A DNA stretch of 5,849 bases from an uncultured Porphyromonadaceae bacterium (GTDB lineage: Bacteria > Bacteroidota > Bacteroidia > Bacteroidales > Muribaculaceae): assembly GCA_947178685.1 (NCBI GenBank), contig CAMWZE010000115.1, forward strand, positions 1 to 5,849. Direction: 5' to 3'. Below, piece after piece: positions 1-5,354 of this stretch. Made by a program: the position numbers and the translations under genes. Positions within the stretch are counted from its first letter, which is position 1; each line of letters begins with the position of its first letter. The notes beneath the pieces are model-generated. The model ran no database searches. It was not told the DNA's origin and saw only the letters and a list, made by a program, of their open reading frames with translations.

Positions 1-266
1 ACTATGCTAAAATTCCGGGAGATACTGATGTGCTGATAACACATTCTCCGGCATATGGTATTCTTGATTTTGATGATGGTATTAACTATGGTTCTGAAGA
101 ACTACTTGAAAAAATATCCACGCTCAATCTTAAAGCTCACCTTTTTGGTCATATACATGCACAGCACGGAGTCTGTATGCTAAATGGAACTCTTTTTTCC
201 AATGGCGCTATTATGAACTCGGATTACTCATCTCTATCAATTCCCAATATTTTAGAGACTAAATAG
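1..266 (+). CDS. Calcineurin-like metallophosphoesterase, C-terminal fragment
   Basis: This is the last 87 codons of a gene that begins before the window; the frame is open from base 3 and ends at TAG 264-266. Two metal-site motifs of the calcineurin-like phosphoesterase fold are visible. One is DVLITHSP, whose His is visible residue 14, followed by the YGILD stretch. The other is FGHIHA, the GHxH motif at visible residues 49-52. The arrangement resembles the MPPED-like branch, small cytosolic two-metal phosphoesterases; the substrate cannot be read from this part. The fragment ends with NGTLFSNGAIMNSDY, the usual terminal strand region, so the C-terminus looks complete. A GTG at 30 could be taken as a start, but it lies inside the conserved domain, so I treat the gene as 5'-truncated by the window edge. 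It converges on the ATPase gene, with 45 bases between the stop codons. Confidence 0.88.
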   Translation, partial: YAKIPGDTDVLITHSPAYGILDFDDGINYGSEELLEKISTLNLKAHLFGHIHAQHGVCMLNGTLFSNGAIMNSDYSSLSIPNILETK

Positions 267-311
267 TATCTATATGATAGATAGAATTACATTTGGCTCA
301 TTTTTCAACAG

Positions 312-1745
312 CTATGAGAAGAGATCATCCATTGTCACCTCACTGTGGACGATACTTTTGTTTTTTCCATTTGCTATACCATAAGTGGTTATAAATGTAT
401 GTACAAGTGATTTCTTATTCTTGGTCAGATAACGGAACAGAGATGCACGTTCGCGAAGCCGGTTCTCATAATCCTTTGAAATATTGTATTTGTCTATGGA
501 GAATTTTATCTCACACAAATGAATGATACGGTCTGCGCGTTCAATGATCATATCAATCTGAGCCCCGGGAGTATTTTCCTGCTCATTCGGATTACAGTGC
601 CAGGTAGTTGTTTCTGTGGATATGACCTGCAGACCGAGAGCATCCTTGATGTTCTGATTATGTTTAAGACATACCATTTCGAAACTTGTGCCCATCCATG
701 AACTGACAGCCGAAGAGCTGCTGTTCTTGCTCCACCATTGTTCTTCCCGAATGTTTCTGGAGTCAACAAACTTATAGTAAAAGAGGGTATAGAAATCAGT
801 AAGGCGTAATACTTCCTCACGTTTTTTGTTTCCGTACTGAGACCACCGGTCTATAAAGTCACAACGTTCAAGATTCTTCAAAATCTTAGTAAGTTGACCT
901 CCTTCAATCTTTACGGCATGTTCCAGTTCATTGAATGTCATGCCATATTTATGTCCGCTTAGGACCTTGACAACGTCAATATACCTGTCTGCATATTTGA
1001 ACAATGCCGTGTACAGCTCATCGAACTCATCCTTGAGTTTGCCATCTGAGTTGAAGAACAGCATATCGATGTTTTGGGAGAGGCTAAGTCCGGGGTCAAG
1101 AAGACTGTAGTAGAACGGTACGCCGCCAAGAACCATGTACGTCTGTAGGATTTGATATCTGTCCCACTCTATACCTATACTTTCAAGATACTTTTCTGTC
1201 TCTCCAAGCGTAAACGGTGCTATGTGAAGTTGACTTGTAATCCTTGAATGAAGTCCCCCTTTGTTTTCTATCAGCTTATCACGCATCCATGATGTGGCGG
1301 ATCCCGTGGTGACAAGCATGATGTCGCCACGGCTCATCGCATAGCCGTTCCAGAAACCTTCAAGAGCGAGCACAAAGTTTGAATGTACCCTGTCAATCCA
1401 AGGCATCTCATCAATAAAGACTACTTTCTTCCTATTATCAGGCAATGTGTCAAGATAATCTTCAAGTGCGTCAAAGGCCTCAAACCAGGTAGAAAAGCTA
1501 TAAGCTTGACCGGAAAATCTGGTCAATGCCCTTCCGAATTGTCGTAACTGTTCCCTTGTGGGAATCTTACGTCTACCGACATACCAGAAATCAAATTTCT
1601 GATTGAAGTGCTGTTCAATCAGAAAAGTCTTACCTACTCGTCGGCGACCATATACAATTACTAGTTCTGAACGGTTGGAGCCAAGGCATCTGTCAAGCTC
1701 CCTGCGTTCTTTTTCTCTTCCGATAAAGTTCTGTAGCTGTTCCAT
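312..1745 (-). CDS. ATPase with DUF234 nuclease-like C-terminal domain
   Basis: The 477-residue protein is a P-loop ATPase of the archaeal-ATPase/DUF234 family. The order of parts is: N-terminal FIGREKE box (7-13), Walker A GRRRVGKT (33-40), Walker B VVFIDE (108-113), a sensor-1-like LVTTGSA stretch (144-150) and a conserved GGLHSRIT with a candidate Arg finger at 168. A winged-helix-like segment follows (about 255-310), then a C-terminal domain with QID (D398) and EIK (E412, K414). That spacing fits the PD-(D/E)xK nuclease-like core of DUF234, and all expected residues are present. Members are common in archaea and Bacteroidetes as solitary genes and have no firmly established function; cytosolic DNA-related action is inference. 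An ATG 33 bases upstream (1778) is also in frame, but that extension would contain the promoter -7 element, so the ATG at 1745 is preferred. No signal peptide or membrane segment is seen. The gene stands alone and is convergent to the phosphoesterase. Confidence 0.85.
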   Translation of the reverse strand: MEQLQNFIGREKERRELDRCLGSNRSELVIVYGRRRVGKTFLIEQHFNQKFDFWYVGRRKIPTREQLRQFGRALTRFSGQAYSFSTWFEAFDALEDYLDTLPDNRKKVVFIDEMPWIDRVHSNFVLALEGFWNGYAMSRGDIMLVTTGSATSWMRDKLIENKGGLHSRITSQLHIAPFTLGETEKYLESIGIEWDRYQILQTYMVLGGVPFYYSLLDPGLSLSQNIDMLFFNSDGKLKDEFDELYTALFKYADRYIDVVKVLSGHKYGMTFNELEHAVKIEGGQLTKILKNLERCDFIDRWSQYGNKKREEVLRLTDFYTLFYYKFVDSRNIREEQWWSKNSSSSAVSSWMGTSFEMVCLKHNQNIKDALGLQVISTETTTWHCNPNEQENTPGAQIDMIIERADRIIHLCEIKFSIDKYNISKDYENRLRERASLFRYLTKNKKSLVHTFITTYGIANGKNKSIVHSEVTMDDLFS

Positions 1746-1754
1746 ATTCGTTTG

Positions 1755-1786
1755 CAAAGATAATACATTTACTCTCATAAGCCACG
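1755..1786 (-). promoter_or_regulatory. Bacteroidetes-type promoter of the DUF234 ATPase
   Basis: On the minus strand TATCTTTG (1762-1755) matches the Bacteroidetes -7 consensus TAnnTTTG exactly. The -33 position, 20 bases upstream (1786-1783), reads CGTG, a poor match to TTTG. Transcription would begin near 1748-1749, only about 3-5 bases before the ATG at 1745, giving a nearly leaderless mRNA. This decides the start codon of the ATPase. The strand and consensus are seen in the sequence; activity is inferred. Confidence 0.6.
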
Positions 1787-1803
1787 TGTTTTGGATAGTT
1801 TCT

Positions 1804-1838
1804 TCACTTTATCTTGATATTTTTTACACATAAAGTGA
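1804..1838. repeat. Inverted repeat TCACTTTAT / ATAAAGTGA
   Basis: A perfect 9-bp inverted repeat has arms at 1804-1812 and 1830-1838 and a 17-base AT-rich spacer. The arm centres are 26 bases apart. The repeat lies about 20-50 bases upstream of the ATPase -33 position, where an activator or repressor could bind. It is not followed by a T run on either strand, so it is unlikely to be a terminator. It could equally be the end of a degraded mobile element. Confidence 0.5.
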
Positions 1839-1886
1839 TTTTACCCTTATATGATGATGTTATCTTCAAAACAGATTTTCACAATT

Positions 1887-1952
1887 TGACTATCCCTGAA
1901 AAGTGTTGATAGATTAGAGTGACTATCCCTGAAAAGTGTTGATAGATTTGAG
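1887..1952. repeat. Two-copy 33-bp tandem repeat
   Basis: Copy 1 is 1887-1919 and copy 2 is 1920-1952. The units abut with no spacer and differ at one base (A1916 versus T1949). Each unit begins TGACTATCCC and contains an imperfect dyad, CTATC, 13 bases, then GATAG. Outside these two units the flanks do not match, so the duplication is exactly two units. The near-identity suggests a recent duplication or selection. The period is close to three helical turns, which would place a bound protein on one face. No further copy is seen in the window. Confidence 0.92.
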
Positions 1953-2100
1953 GGCGATTAACTAATATTGTTTACACCGTCTATGATTTACGACGTCGTT
2001 GATGGTTCTCTGTTTCGTTTGAAAAAGCGGAATCCCGATGACTGTCTTGCTATGGAACGGCGGTGAAGATGGTAAAAAATAGTAAAATAGGGACAAAGTG

Positions 2101-2132
2101 TTTGGAAAAGAATAAAAAAATGACTAATTTTG
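2101..2132 (+). promoter_or_regulatory. Promoter for tRNA-Arg and probably the downstream operon
   Basis: TTTG at 2101-2104 and TAATTTTG at 2125-2132 are separated by 20 bases. This fits the Bacteroidetes housekeeping consensus (TTTG, 19-21 bases, TAnnTTTG) at both elements. The start point would be near 2138, leaving about 80 bases of leader before the tRNA. The spacer is a run of A-rich DNA. I see no other good promoter before DUF177, rpmF or fabH, so this one may serve the tRNA and those genes together. Confidence 0.7.
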
Positions 2133-2183
2133 CCGATAAAATCACGGCGTGCCACGGAATCACGAGGATCGCCGCAATTTTTG

Positions 2184-2209
2184 TCGGCTCTATATCGGGT
2201 ATAGGCCGA
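2184..2209 (+). other. Stem-loop in the tRNA leader
   Basis: TCGGC (2184-2188) pairs with GCCGA (2205-2209) and CTATA (2190-2194) pairs with TATAG (2200-2204). T2189 is a single bulge and the loop is 5 bases. The ten pairs end 8 bases before the tRNA 5' end. No T run follows, so it is not a terminator. A role in RNA processing or in keeping the leader away from the tRNA fold is inferred. Confidence 0.6.
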
Positions 2210-2217
2210 AATGGTAT

Positions 2218-2289
2218 GCCTCTGTAGTTCAACGGATAGAATAGAAGTTTCCTAAACTTTAGATAGGGGTTCGATTCCCCTCGGAGGTA
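2218..2289 (+). tRNA. tRNA-Arg (anticodon CCU)
   Basis: A full cloverleaf can be drawn by hand. The acceptor arms are GCCTCTG and CGGAGGT, with a G-U first pair and one internal wobble, and A2289 is the discriminator. The D stem is GTTC/GAAT and the anticodon stem GAAGT/ACTTT. The 7-base loop TTCCTAA has anticodon CCT, reading AGG. The variable loop is 4 bases, and the T stem AGGGG/CCCCT closes loop TTCGATT. The CCA end is not encoded, as is common in Bacteroidetes. The gene lies downstream of a consensus promoter and 78 bases before the DUF177 start on the same strand. Confidence 0.96.
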
Positions 2290-2316
2290 CAAATAACACT
2301 TACAAGTCGTGGGGAA

Positions 2317-2333
2317 GCCGGAATATTTCCGGC
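2317..2333 (+). other. Stem-loop between tRNA-Arg and the DUF177 gene
   Basis: GCCGGAA (2317-2323) and TTCCGGC (2327-2333) form a perfect 7-bp stem with the 3-base loop TAT. It lies 27 bases after the tRNA end and 34 bases before the GTG start. It lacks a following T run, so full termination is unlikely. Processing of the tRNA from the mRNA, or partial attenuation, are possible roles that the sequence cannot settle. Confidence 0.55.
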
Positions 2334-2367
2334 CGATGCCAAGGCGCAATAATACAACTTCTCAAAA

Positions 2368-2889
2368 GTGGGAAAATTTTCGCAATATAAAGTTCAGCTT
2401 GCCTCTCTCGGCGAGGGGAAGCACGAGCAGGATTTCGAGTGTGGCACAGATTTCTTCCGGAATATGGAGAACCCTGATGTCATCTCTTCAGATGTGCATG
2501 TACATCTTGACCTGGTCAAGAAGAACGATGTCTACGACTGCACCTTCCACTGTAAAGGGACGCTGCAGATACCGTGCGACAGATGCCTTGACCCCCTTGA
2601 CCATGAGGTAGACACCGTATATCATATCACGGTGAAGTATGGCGAGGATTATAAGGATGACTCCGACGATCTGCTGATAATTCCGGAGAGCGACCGATAC
2701 CTCAACGTGGCATATATGCTCTACGACACTATCGTGCTTACTATCCCTCTCCGCCACGTGCATCCTCTCGGTAAGTGTAACCGCGCAATGGCCGCCGCCC
2801 TCCATAAGCATAACTCCGGAGGCGACGACGAGCTTGACGACGCCCTTGACGAGGTTGATACCGAAATTGGCATGGAGATGGATGACTGA
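2368..2889 (+). CDS. DUF177 (YceD-like) family protein
   Basis: The 173-residue protein opens with MGKFSQYKVQLASL, typical of Bacteroidetes DUF177 proteins. It carries the family's Cys pair in IPCDRCLDPL (C70, C73), followed by the PLRHVHPLGKC segment (127-137) with H130, H132 and C137. DUF177/YceD is linked in the literature to accumulation of 23S rRNA in E. coli and plastids, and it sits before rpmF in many phyla, as here; a cytosolic role in large-subunit biogenesis is therefore likely. The start is GTG at 2368: an in-frame TAA lies at 2350 and the next Met is residue 33, inside the domain. The tail (152-173) is very acidic and lacks the DPRW-like ending I recall for many Bacteroidetes members. 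Whether this is lineage variation or a late frameshift is open. The gene ends 94 bases before rpmF. Confidence 0.9.
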   Translation: MGKFSQYKVQLASLGEGKHEQDFECGTDFFRNMENPDVISSDVHVHLDLVKKNDVYDCTFHCKGTLQIPCDRCLDPLDHEVDTVYHITVKYGEDYKDDSDDLLIIPESDRYLNVAYMLYDTIVLTIPLRHVHPLGKCNRAMAAALHKHNSGGDDELDDALDEVDTEIGMEMDD

Positions 2890-2983
2890 CACCCGTCGGC
2901 ATGCGGCCAGATACGGAGAAAATATACTCAAAGTAGAAAAAGAGAAACAACAGAAGTAAGAACAATTAAAAAACTATAGAACA

Positions 2984-3166
2984 ATGGCACATCCTAAACG
3001 CAGACAATCGCACACCAGAACCGCGAAACGTCGCACTCACGACAAAGCTCTTATCCCGACTCTCGCCATCTGCCCCAACTGTGGCGCTTGGCACATCTAT
3101 CACACTGTATGCGGCGAGTGTGGCTACTACCGCGGTAAACTCGTGATCGAGAAGGCAGCCATCTAA
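2984..3166 (+). CDS. rpmF: 50S ribosomal protein L32 (bL32)
   Basis: This 60-residue, strongly basic protein begins MAHPKRRQSHTRTAKRR, the rRNA-binding N-terminal tail of bL32. It then shows CPNC (C30, C33) and CGEC (C43, C46), the four Cys ligands of the zinc ribbon. It is thus the zinc-binding form, not a Cys-less paralogue. The length is normal for the family. The ATG at 2984 is preceded by an A-rich stretch and no Shine-Dalgarno, as expected for Bacteroidetes. fabH starts 9 bases after its stop, so the two are surely cotranscribed. The 94-base gap before it has no TAnnTTTG element that I can find. Confidence 0.98.
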   Translation: MAHPKRRQSHTRTAKRRTHDKALIPTLAICPNCGAWHIYHTVCGECGYYRGKLVIEKAAI

Positions 3167-3175
3167 ATCCGAATT

Positions 3176-4165
3176 ATGCGCAGAGCAAAGATAAGCGGTA
3201 TCGCTTCTTACGTGCCTGACGACATTCTCGACAACGAGATGCTCTCGAAGATGGTGGACACCAACGATGAGTGGATCACCACACGCGTCGGCATCAAGGA
3301 GCGCCGCATACTCAAGGAGGAGGGGAAAGGCTCAAGCTATCTTGGCATCAAGGCTGTGGAGCGTCTGCTCGAACAGACCGGTGCAAAGCGCGAGGAGATC
3401 GATCTCCTCATCTGTGCCACCTCCAATCCTGATTACCGTTTCCCCTCTACCGGGTCGGTGATCCAGCACGCGCTCGGACTTAAGAACGCCTACTCCTACG
3501 ATATCCAGGCTGCTTGTGCCGGCTTCATCGTGACGATGCAGGCCGCGCGCGCCTACATCGAGGCCGGTCTCTATAAAAAGGTGATCGTGGTTTGCGCGGA
3601 GAAGATGTCGAGCATGACCGACTATCAGGACCGTGCGACATGTCCTCTCTTCGGCGATGCCGCAGCCGCTGTGCTCGTAGAGCCTACCGAGGAAAATGTG
3701 GGCGTAATTGATGGTGAATTCCACGTTGACGGTGAGGGCCTTCCCCATCTCCTTATGAAGGCGGGCGGTTCTGTTAAACCGGCTACTGTGGAGACTGTGG
3801 AGGCTCGTGAGCATTATATCTATCAGGAGGGACGCGCTGTATATAAGAATGCCGTCACCGACATGCTCAACTCCACACTTTCGGTGATGAAGCGTAACGA
3901 TCTTTCTGTGGATGATGTAGATTGGTTTGTGCCTCATCAGGCAAACCTCCGCATCATTGAGGCCGTGGGTGGCCGCACCGGCATAAGCCCCGATAAGGTG
4001 CTGGTAAATATCCAGCACTACGGCAACACATCTGCAGCCTCGATTCCACTTTGCCTTGACGAATACAAGCATAAGCTCAAGAAGGGCGACAAGATCATGC
4101 TTACAGCTTTCGGAGCCGGCTTCACCTGGGGAGCTATGTATCTCATCTGGGCTTTCGATTCATAA
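3176..4165 (+). CDS. fabH: Beta-ketoacyl-ACP synthase III (FabH)
   Basis: This 329-residue thiolase-fold enzyme starts type II fatty acid synthesis by condensing an acyl-CoA primer with malonyl-ACP. The catalytic triad is complete: Cys114 in DIQAACAGF, His254 in VPHQAN and Asn284 in HYGNTSAAS. NDEWI near the N-terminus (30-34) and the C-terminal FGAGFTWG (312-319) are also typical. Length is normal. Primer preference (acetyl versus branched) cannot be read from these motifs. It follows rpmF by 9 bases without plsX between them, unlike the E. coli yceD-rpmF-plsX-fabH order but in line with Bacteroidales. A strong stem-loop 33 bases after its stop ends this transcription unit. Confidence 0.98.
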   Translation: MRRAKISGIASYVPDDILDNEMLSKMVDTNDEWITTRVGIKERRILKEEGKGSSYLGIKAVERLLEQTGAKREEIDLLICATSNPDYRFPSTGSVIQHALGLKNAYSYDIQAACAGFIVTMQAARAYIEAGLYKKVIVVCAEKMSSMTDYQDRATCPLFGDAAAAVLVEPTEENVGVIDGEFHVDGEGLPHLLMKAGGSVKPATVETVEAREHYIYQEGRAVYKNAVTDMLNSTLSVMKRNDLSVDDVDWFVPHQANLRIIEAVGGRTGISPDKVLVNIQHYGNTSAASIPLCLDEYKHKLKKGDKIMLTAFGAGFTWGAMYLIWAFDS

Positions 4166-4198
4166 AGCCGCACATTAGTTCCGAAAAAAAACTACTCC

Positions 4199-4243
4199 CG
4201 GACCCTGTATGGCCGTATTAAGCCATGCAGGGTCCGCTTGTTT
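4199..4243 (+). terminator. Stem-loop terminator after fabH
   Basis: Arms at 4199-4213 (starting CGGACCCTG) and 4222-4236 (ending CAGGGTCCG) make a 15-bp stem with one G-U wobble and an 8-base loop. CTTGTTT follows, a T-rich but interrupted tract. An 8-A run upstream (4184-4191) would give a T run for minus-strand reading, though several bases away from the stem. It separates the tRNA/DUF177/rpmF/fabH unit from era/der. Confidence 0.8.
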
Positions 4244-4424
4244 AGCTGCATCGGTGACTCTTCCTTTTCCGGTATGGCTAAATCTACTTCTTTCAAGTCG
4301 GGTTAAACTTACTTACCGGTTTGGCGTTTATTTAATAGAGACTCTATGCTCCGGTTTCCGTTCGGGGTATGGGAAGTTGCCTGCGCATCTTCAATGGGTC
4401 TTCACGCTAAAACAATTTCAAATT
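4244..4424 (+). other. Leader region of era
   Basis: These 181 bases between the terminator and the era ATG contain no exact TAnnTTTG promoter that I can find; the nearest is TA, four bases, TTTG at 4314-4323. The stretch has no stop codon in the era frame, and that frame stays open back to an ATG at 4209 inside the terminator stem. The region contains a 13-base interrupted palindrome, ATAGAG, A, CTCTAT (4335-4347). The implied peptide shows no domain I recognise, and Era of normal length starts at 4425, so I treat it as untranslated leader. Confidence 0.5.
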
Positions 4425-5348
4425 ATGGAAGAAATAAAAGAAACGCTCGCTCAAGAACCCACCGCAGCCCATAAGGCCGGATTCGTAAATATAGTCGGTA
4501 ACCCAAATGTTGGTAAATCCACGCTGATGAACGATCTCGTCGGAGAGCGTATATCTATTATCACCTCAAAGGCCCAGACCACACGCCACCGTATCATGGG
4601 TATTGTCAACACTCCCGAGTATCAGATTGTATATTCCGACACCCCGGGTGTGCTGAAACCTAAATATAAGCTTCAGGAATCGATGCTCGAATTCTCTGAA
4701 GGTGCGCTCACTGATGCCGATATACTTCTCTACGTCACTGACGTTGTGGAGGATCCGGAAAAGAATAAGGATTTTCTTGACCGTGTGGCCAAGGAGAAAG
4801 TGCCTGTATTGCTGGTGATCAATAAGATTGACCTCCTCAAAGGGGATGGCGAATTGGAAGCGCTTGTGGAACAATGGCACAACCGTCTGCCAAACGCCGA
4901 GATATTCCCTACAAGTGCGACACAACACTTCAATATCGACAATCTCAAGAAGCGTATCGTGGAATTGCTTCCGGTGAATCCGCCGTTCTTTGGGAAGGAT
5001 GCGCTCACCGATAAGCCGGCCCGCTTCTTTGTCACCGAGATTATCCGTGAGAAACTTCTCCTTAACTACGATAAGGAGATTCCTTACAGCACGGAGGTGC
5101 TTGTGGAGAAATTCGAGGAGAAGGAGAATGCCATCCATATCATGTCGGTGATCTATGTGGAGCGTGATTCACAGAAAGGTATTATCATCGGCAAGGGTGG
5201 TGAGAAAATTAAGAAAGTTGGTATCGAGGCACGTCAGGATATCGAACAGTTCTTCGGTAAGAAGGTCTTCCTTGAGATTTTCGTGAAAGTGGAGAAAGAC
5301 TGGAGAAACCGTGAGAATAAACTCCGTGCTTTCGGATATATAGAATAA
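4425..5348 (+). CDS. era: GTPase Era
   Basis: This 307-residue protein is a GTPase that binds the 3' end of 16S rRNA and acts in 30S assembly. The GTPase domain shows G1 GNPNVGKS (25-32), the G2 region QTTRHR (51-56), G3 DTPG (72-75), G4 NKID (133-136) and G5 TSAT (163-166). The C-terminal KH domain has the RNA-contacting IIGKGGEKIK loop (254-263), and the protein ends KLRAFGYIE. Length matches the family (about 300). The in-frame ATG at 4209 would add 72 residues read through a terminator stem, so the ATG at 4425, just before MEEIKETL, is chosen. der follows after 6 bases and is cotranscribed. Confidence 0.97.
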   Translation: MEEIKETLAQEPTAAHKAGFVNIVGNPNVGKSTLMNDLVGERISIITSKAQTTRHRIMGIVNTPEYQIVYSDTPGVLKPKYKLQESMLEFSEGALTDADILLYVTDVVEDPEKNKDFLDRVAKEKVPVLLVINKIDLLKGDGELEALVEQWHNRLPNAEIFPTSATQHFNIDNLKKRIVELLPVNPPFFGKDALTDKPARFFVTEIIREKLLLNYDKEIPYSTEVLVEKFEEKENAIHIMSVIYVERDSQKGIIIGKGGEKIKKVGIEARQDIEQFFGKKVFLEIFVKVEKDWRNRENKLRAFGYIE

Positions 5349-5354
5349 ATAGAA

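Larger units (their letters stand above)
1746..2217. other. Gene-free stretch between the ATPase and tRNA-Arg
   Basis: No open frame here has family resemblance or a convincing start; the longest candidates are antisense shadows running across the tRNA. The stretch holds, from left to right, the ATPase promoter, a 9-bp inverted repeat (1804-1838), a two-copy 33-bp tandem repeat (1887-1952), a 10-base perfect palindrome ACGACGTCGT (1990-1999), a promoter facing the tRNA (2101-2132) and a stem-loop (2184-2209). The left half is markedly AT-rich. The segment from about 1953 to 2100 shows nothing further I can name. Confidence 0.6.

Noticed and set aside
267..283. 7-bp AT-only inverted repeat directly after the phosphoesterase stop, as a terminator
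   Set aside because: TATCTAT / ATAGATA with a 3-base loop has no GC pairs beyond one and no T run on either strand, so it is too weak to call a terminator between the convergent genes.
1746..1778. Longer ATPase start at 1778
   Set aside because: The extra 11 codons cover the TATCTTTG promoter element, and the conserved protein begins at MEQLQNFIGRE.
1887..1952. Mini CRISPR array
   Set aside because: There are only two units and no spacer of useful length, and no cas genes lie nearby; it is a plain tandem repeat.
2270..2300. Integration (att) site at the tRNA 3' end
   Set aside because: No second copy of the tRNA 3' end and no integrase are in the window, and the DNA after the tRNA is the conserved operon.
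2050..2349. Minus-strand 99-codon open frame
   Set aside because: It runs antisense through the tRNA and its promoter and shows no family resemblance.
3332..4072. Minus-strand 246-codon open frame opposite fabH
   Set aside because: It is an antisense shadow of fabH codon usage with no recognisable domain; the fabH reading with its full catalytic triad explains the region.
4209..4424. N-terminal extension of Era
   Set aside because: It would start inside the terminator stem and make Era 379 residues, far above the usual 300; the ATG at 4425 gives the normal length.
4566..5138. Minus-strand 190-codon open frame opposite era
   Set aside because: It is an antisense shadow of era; no motif supports it.
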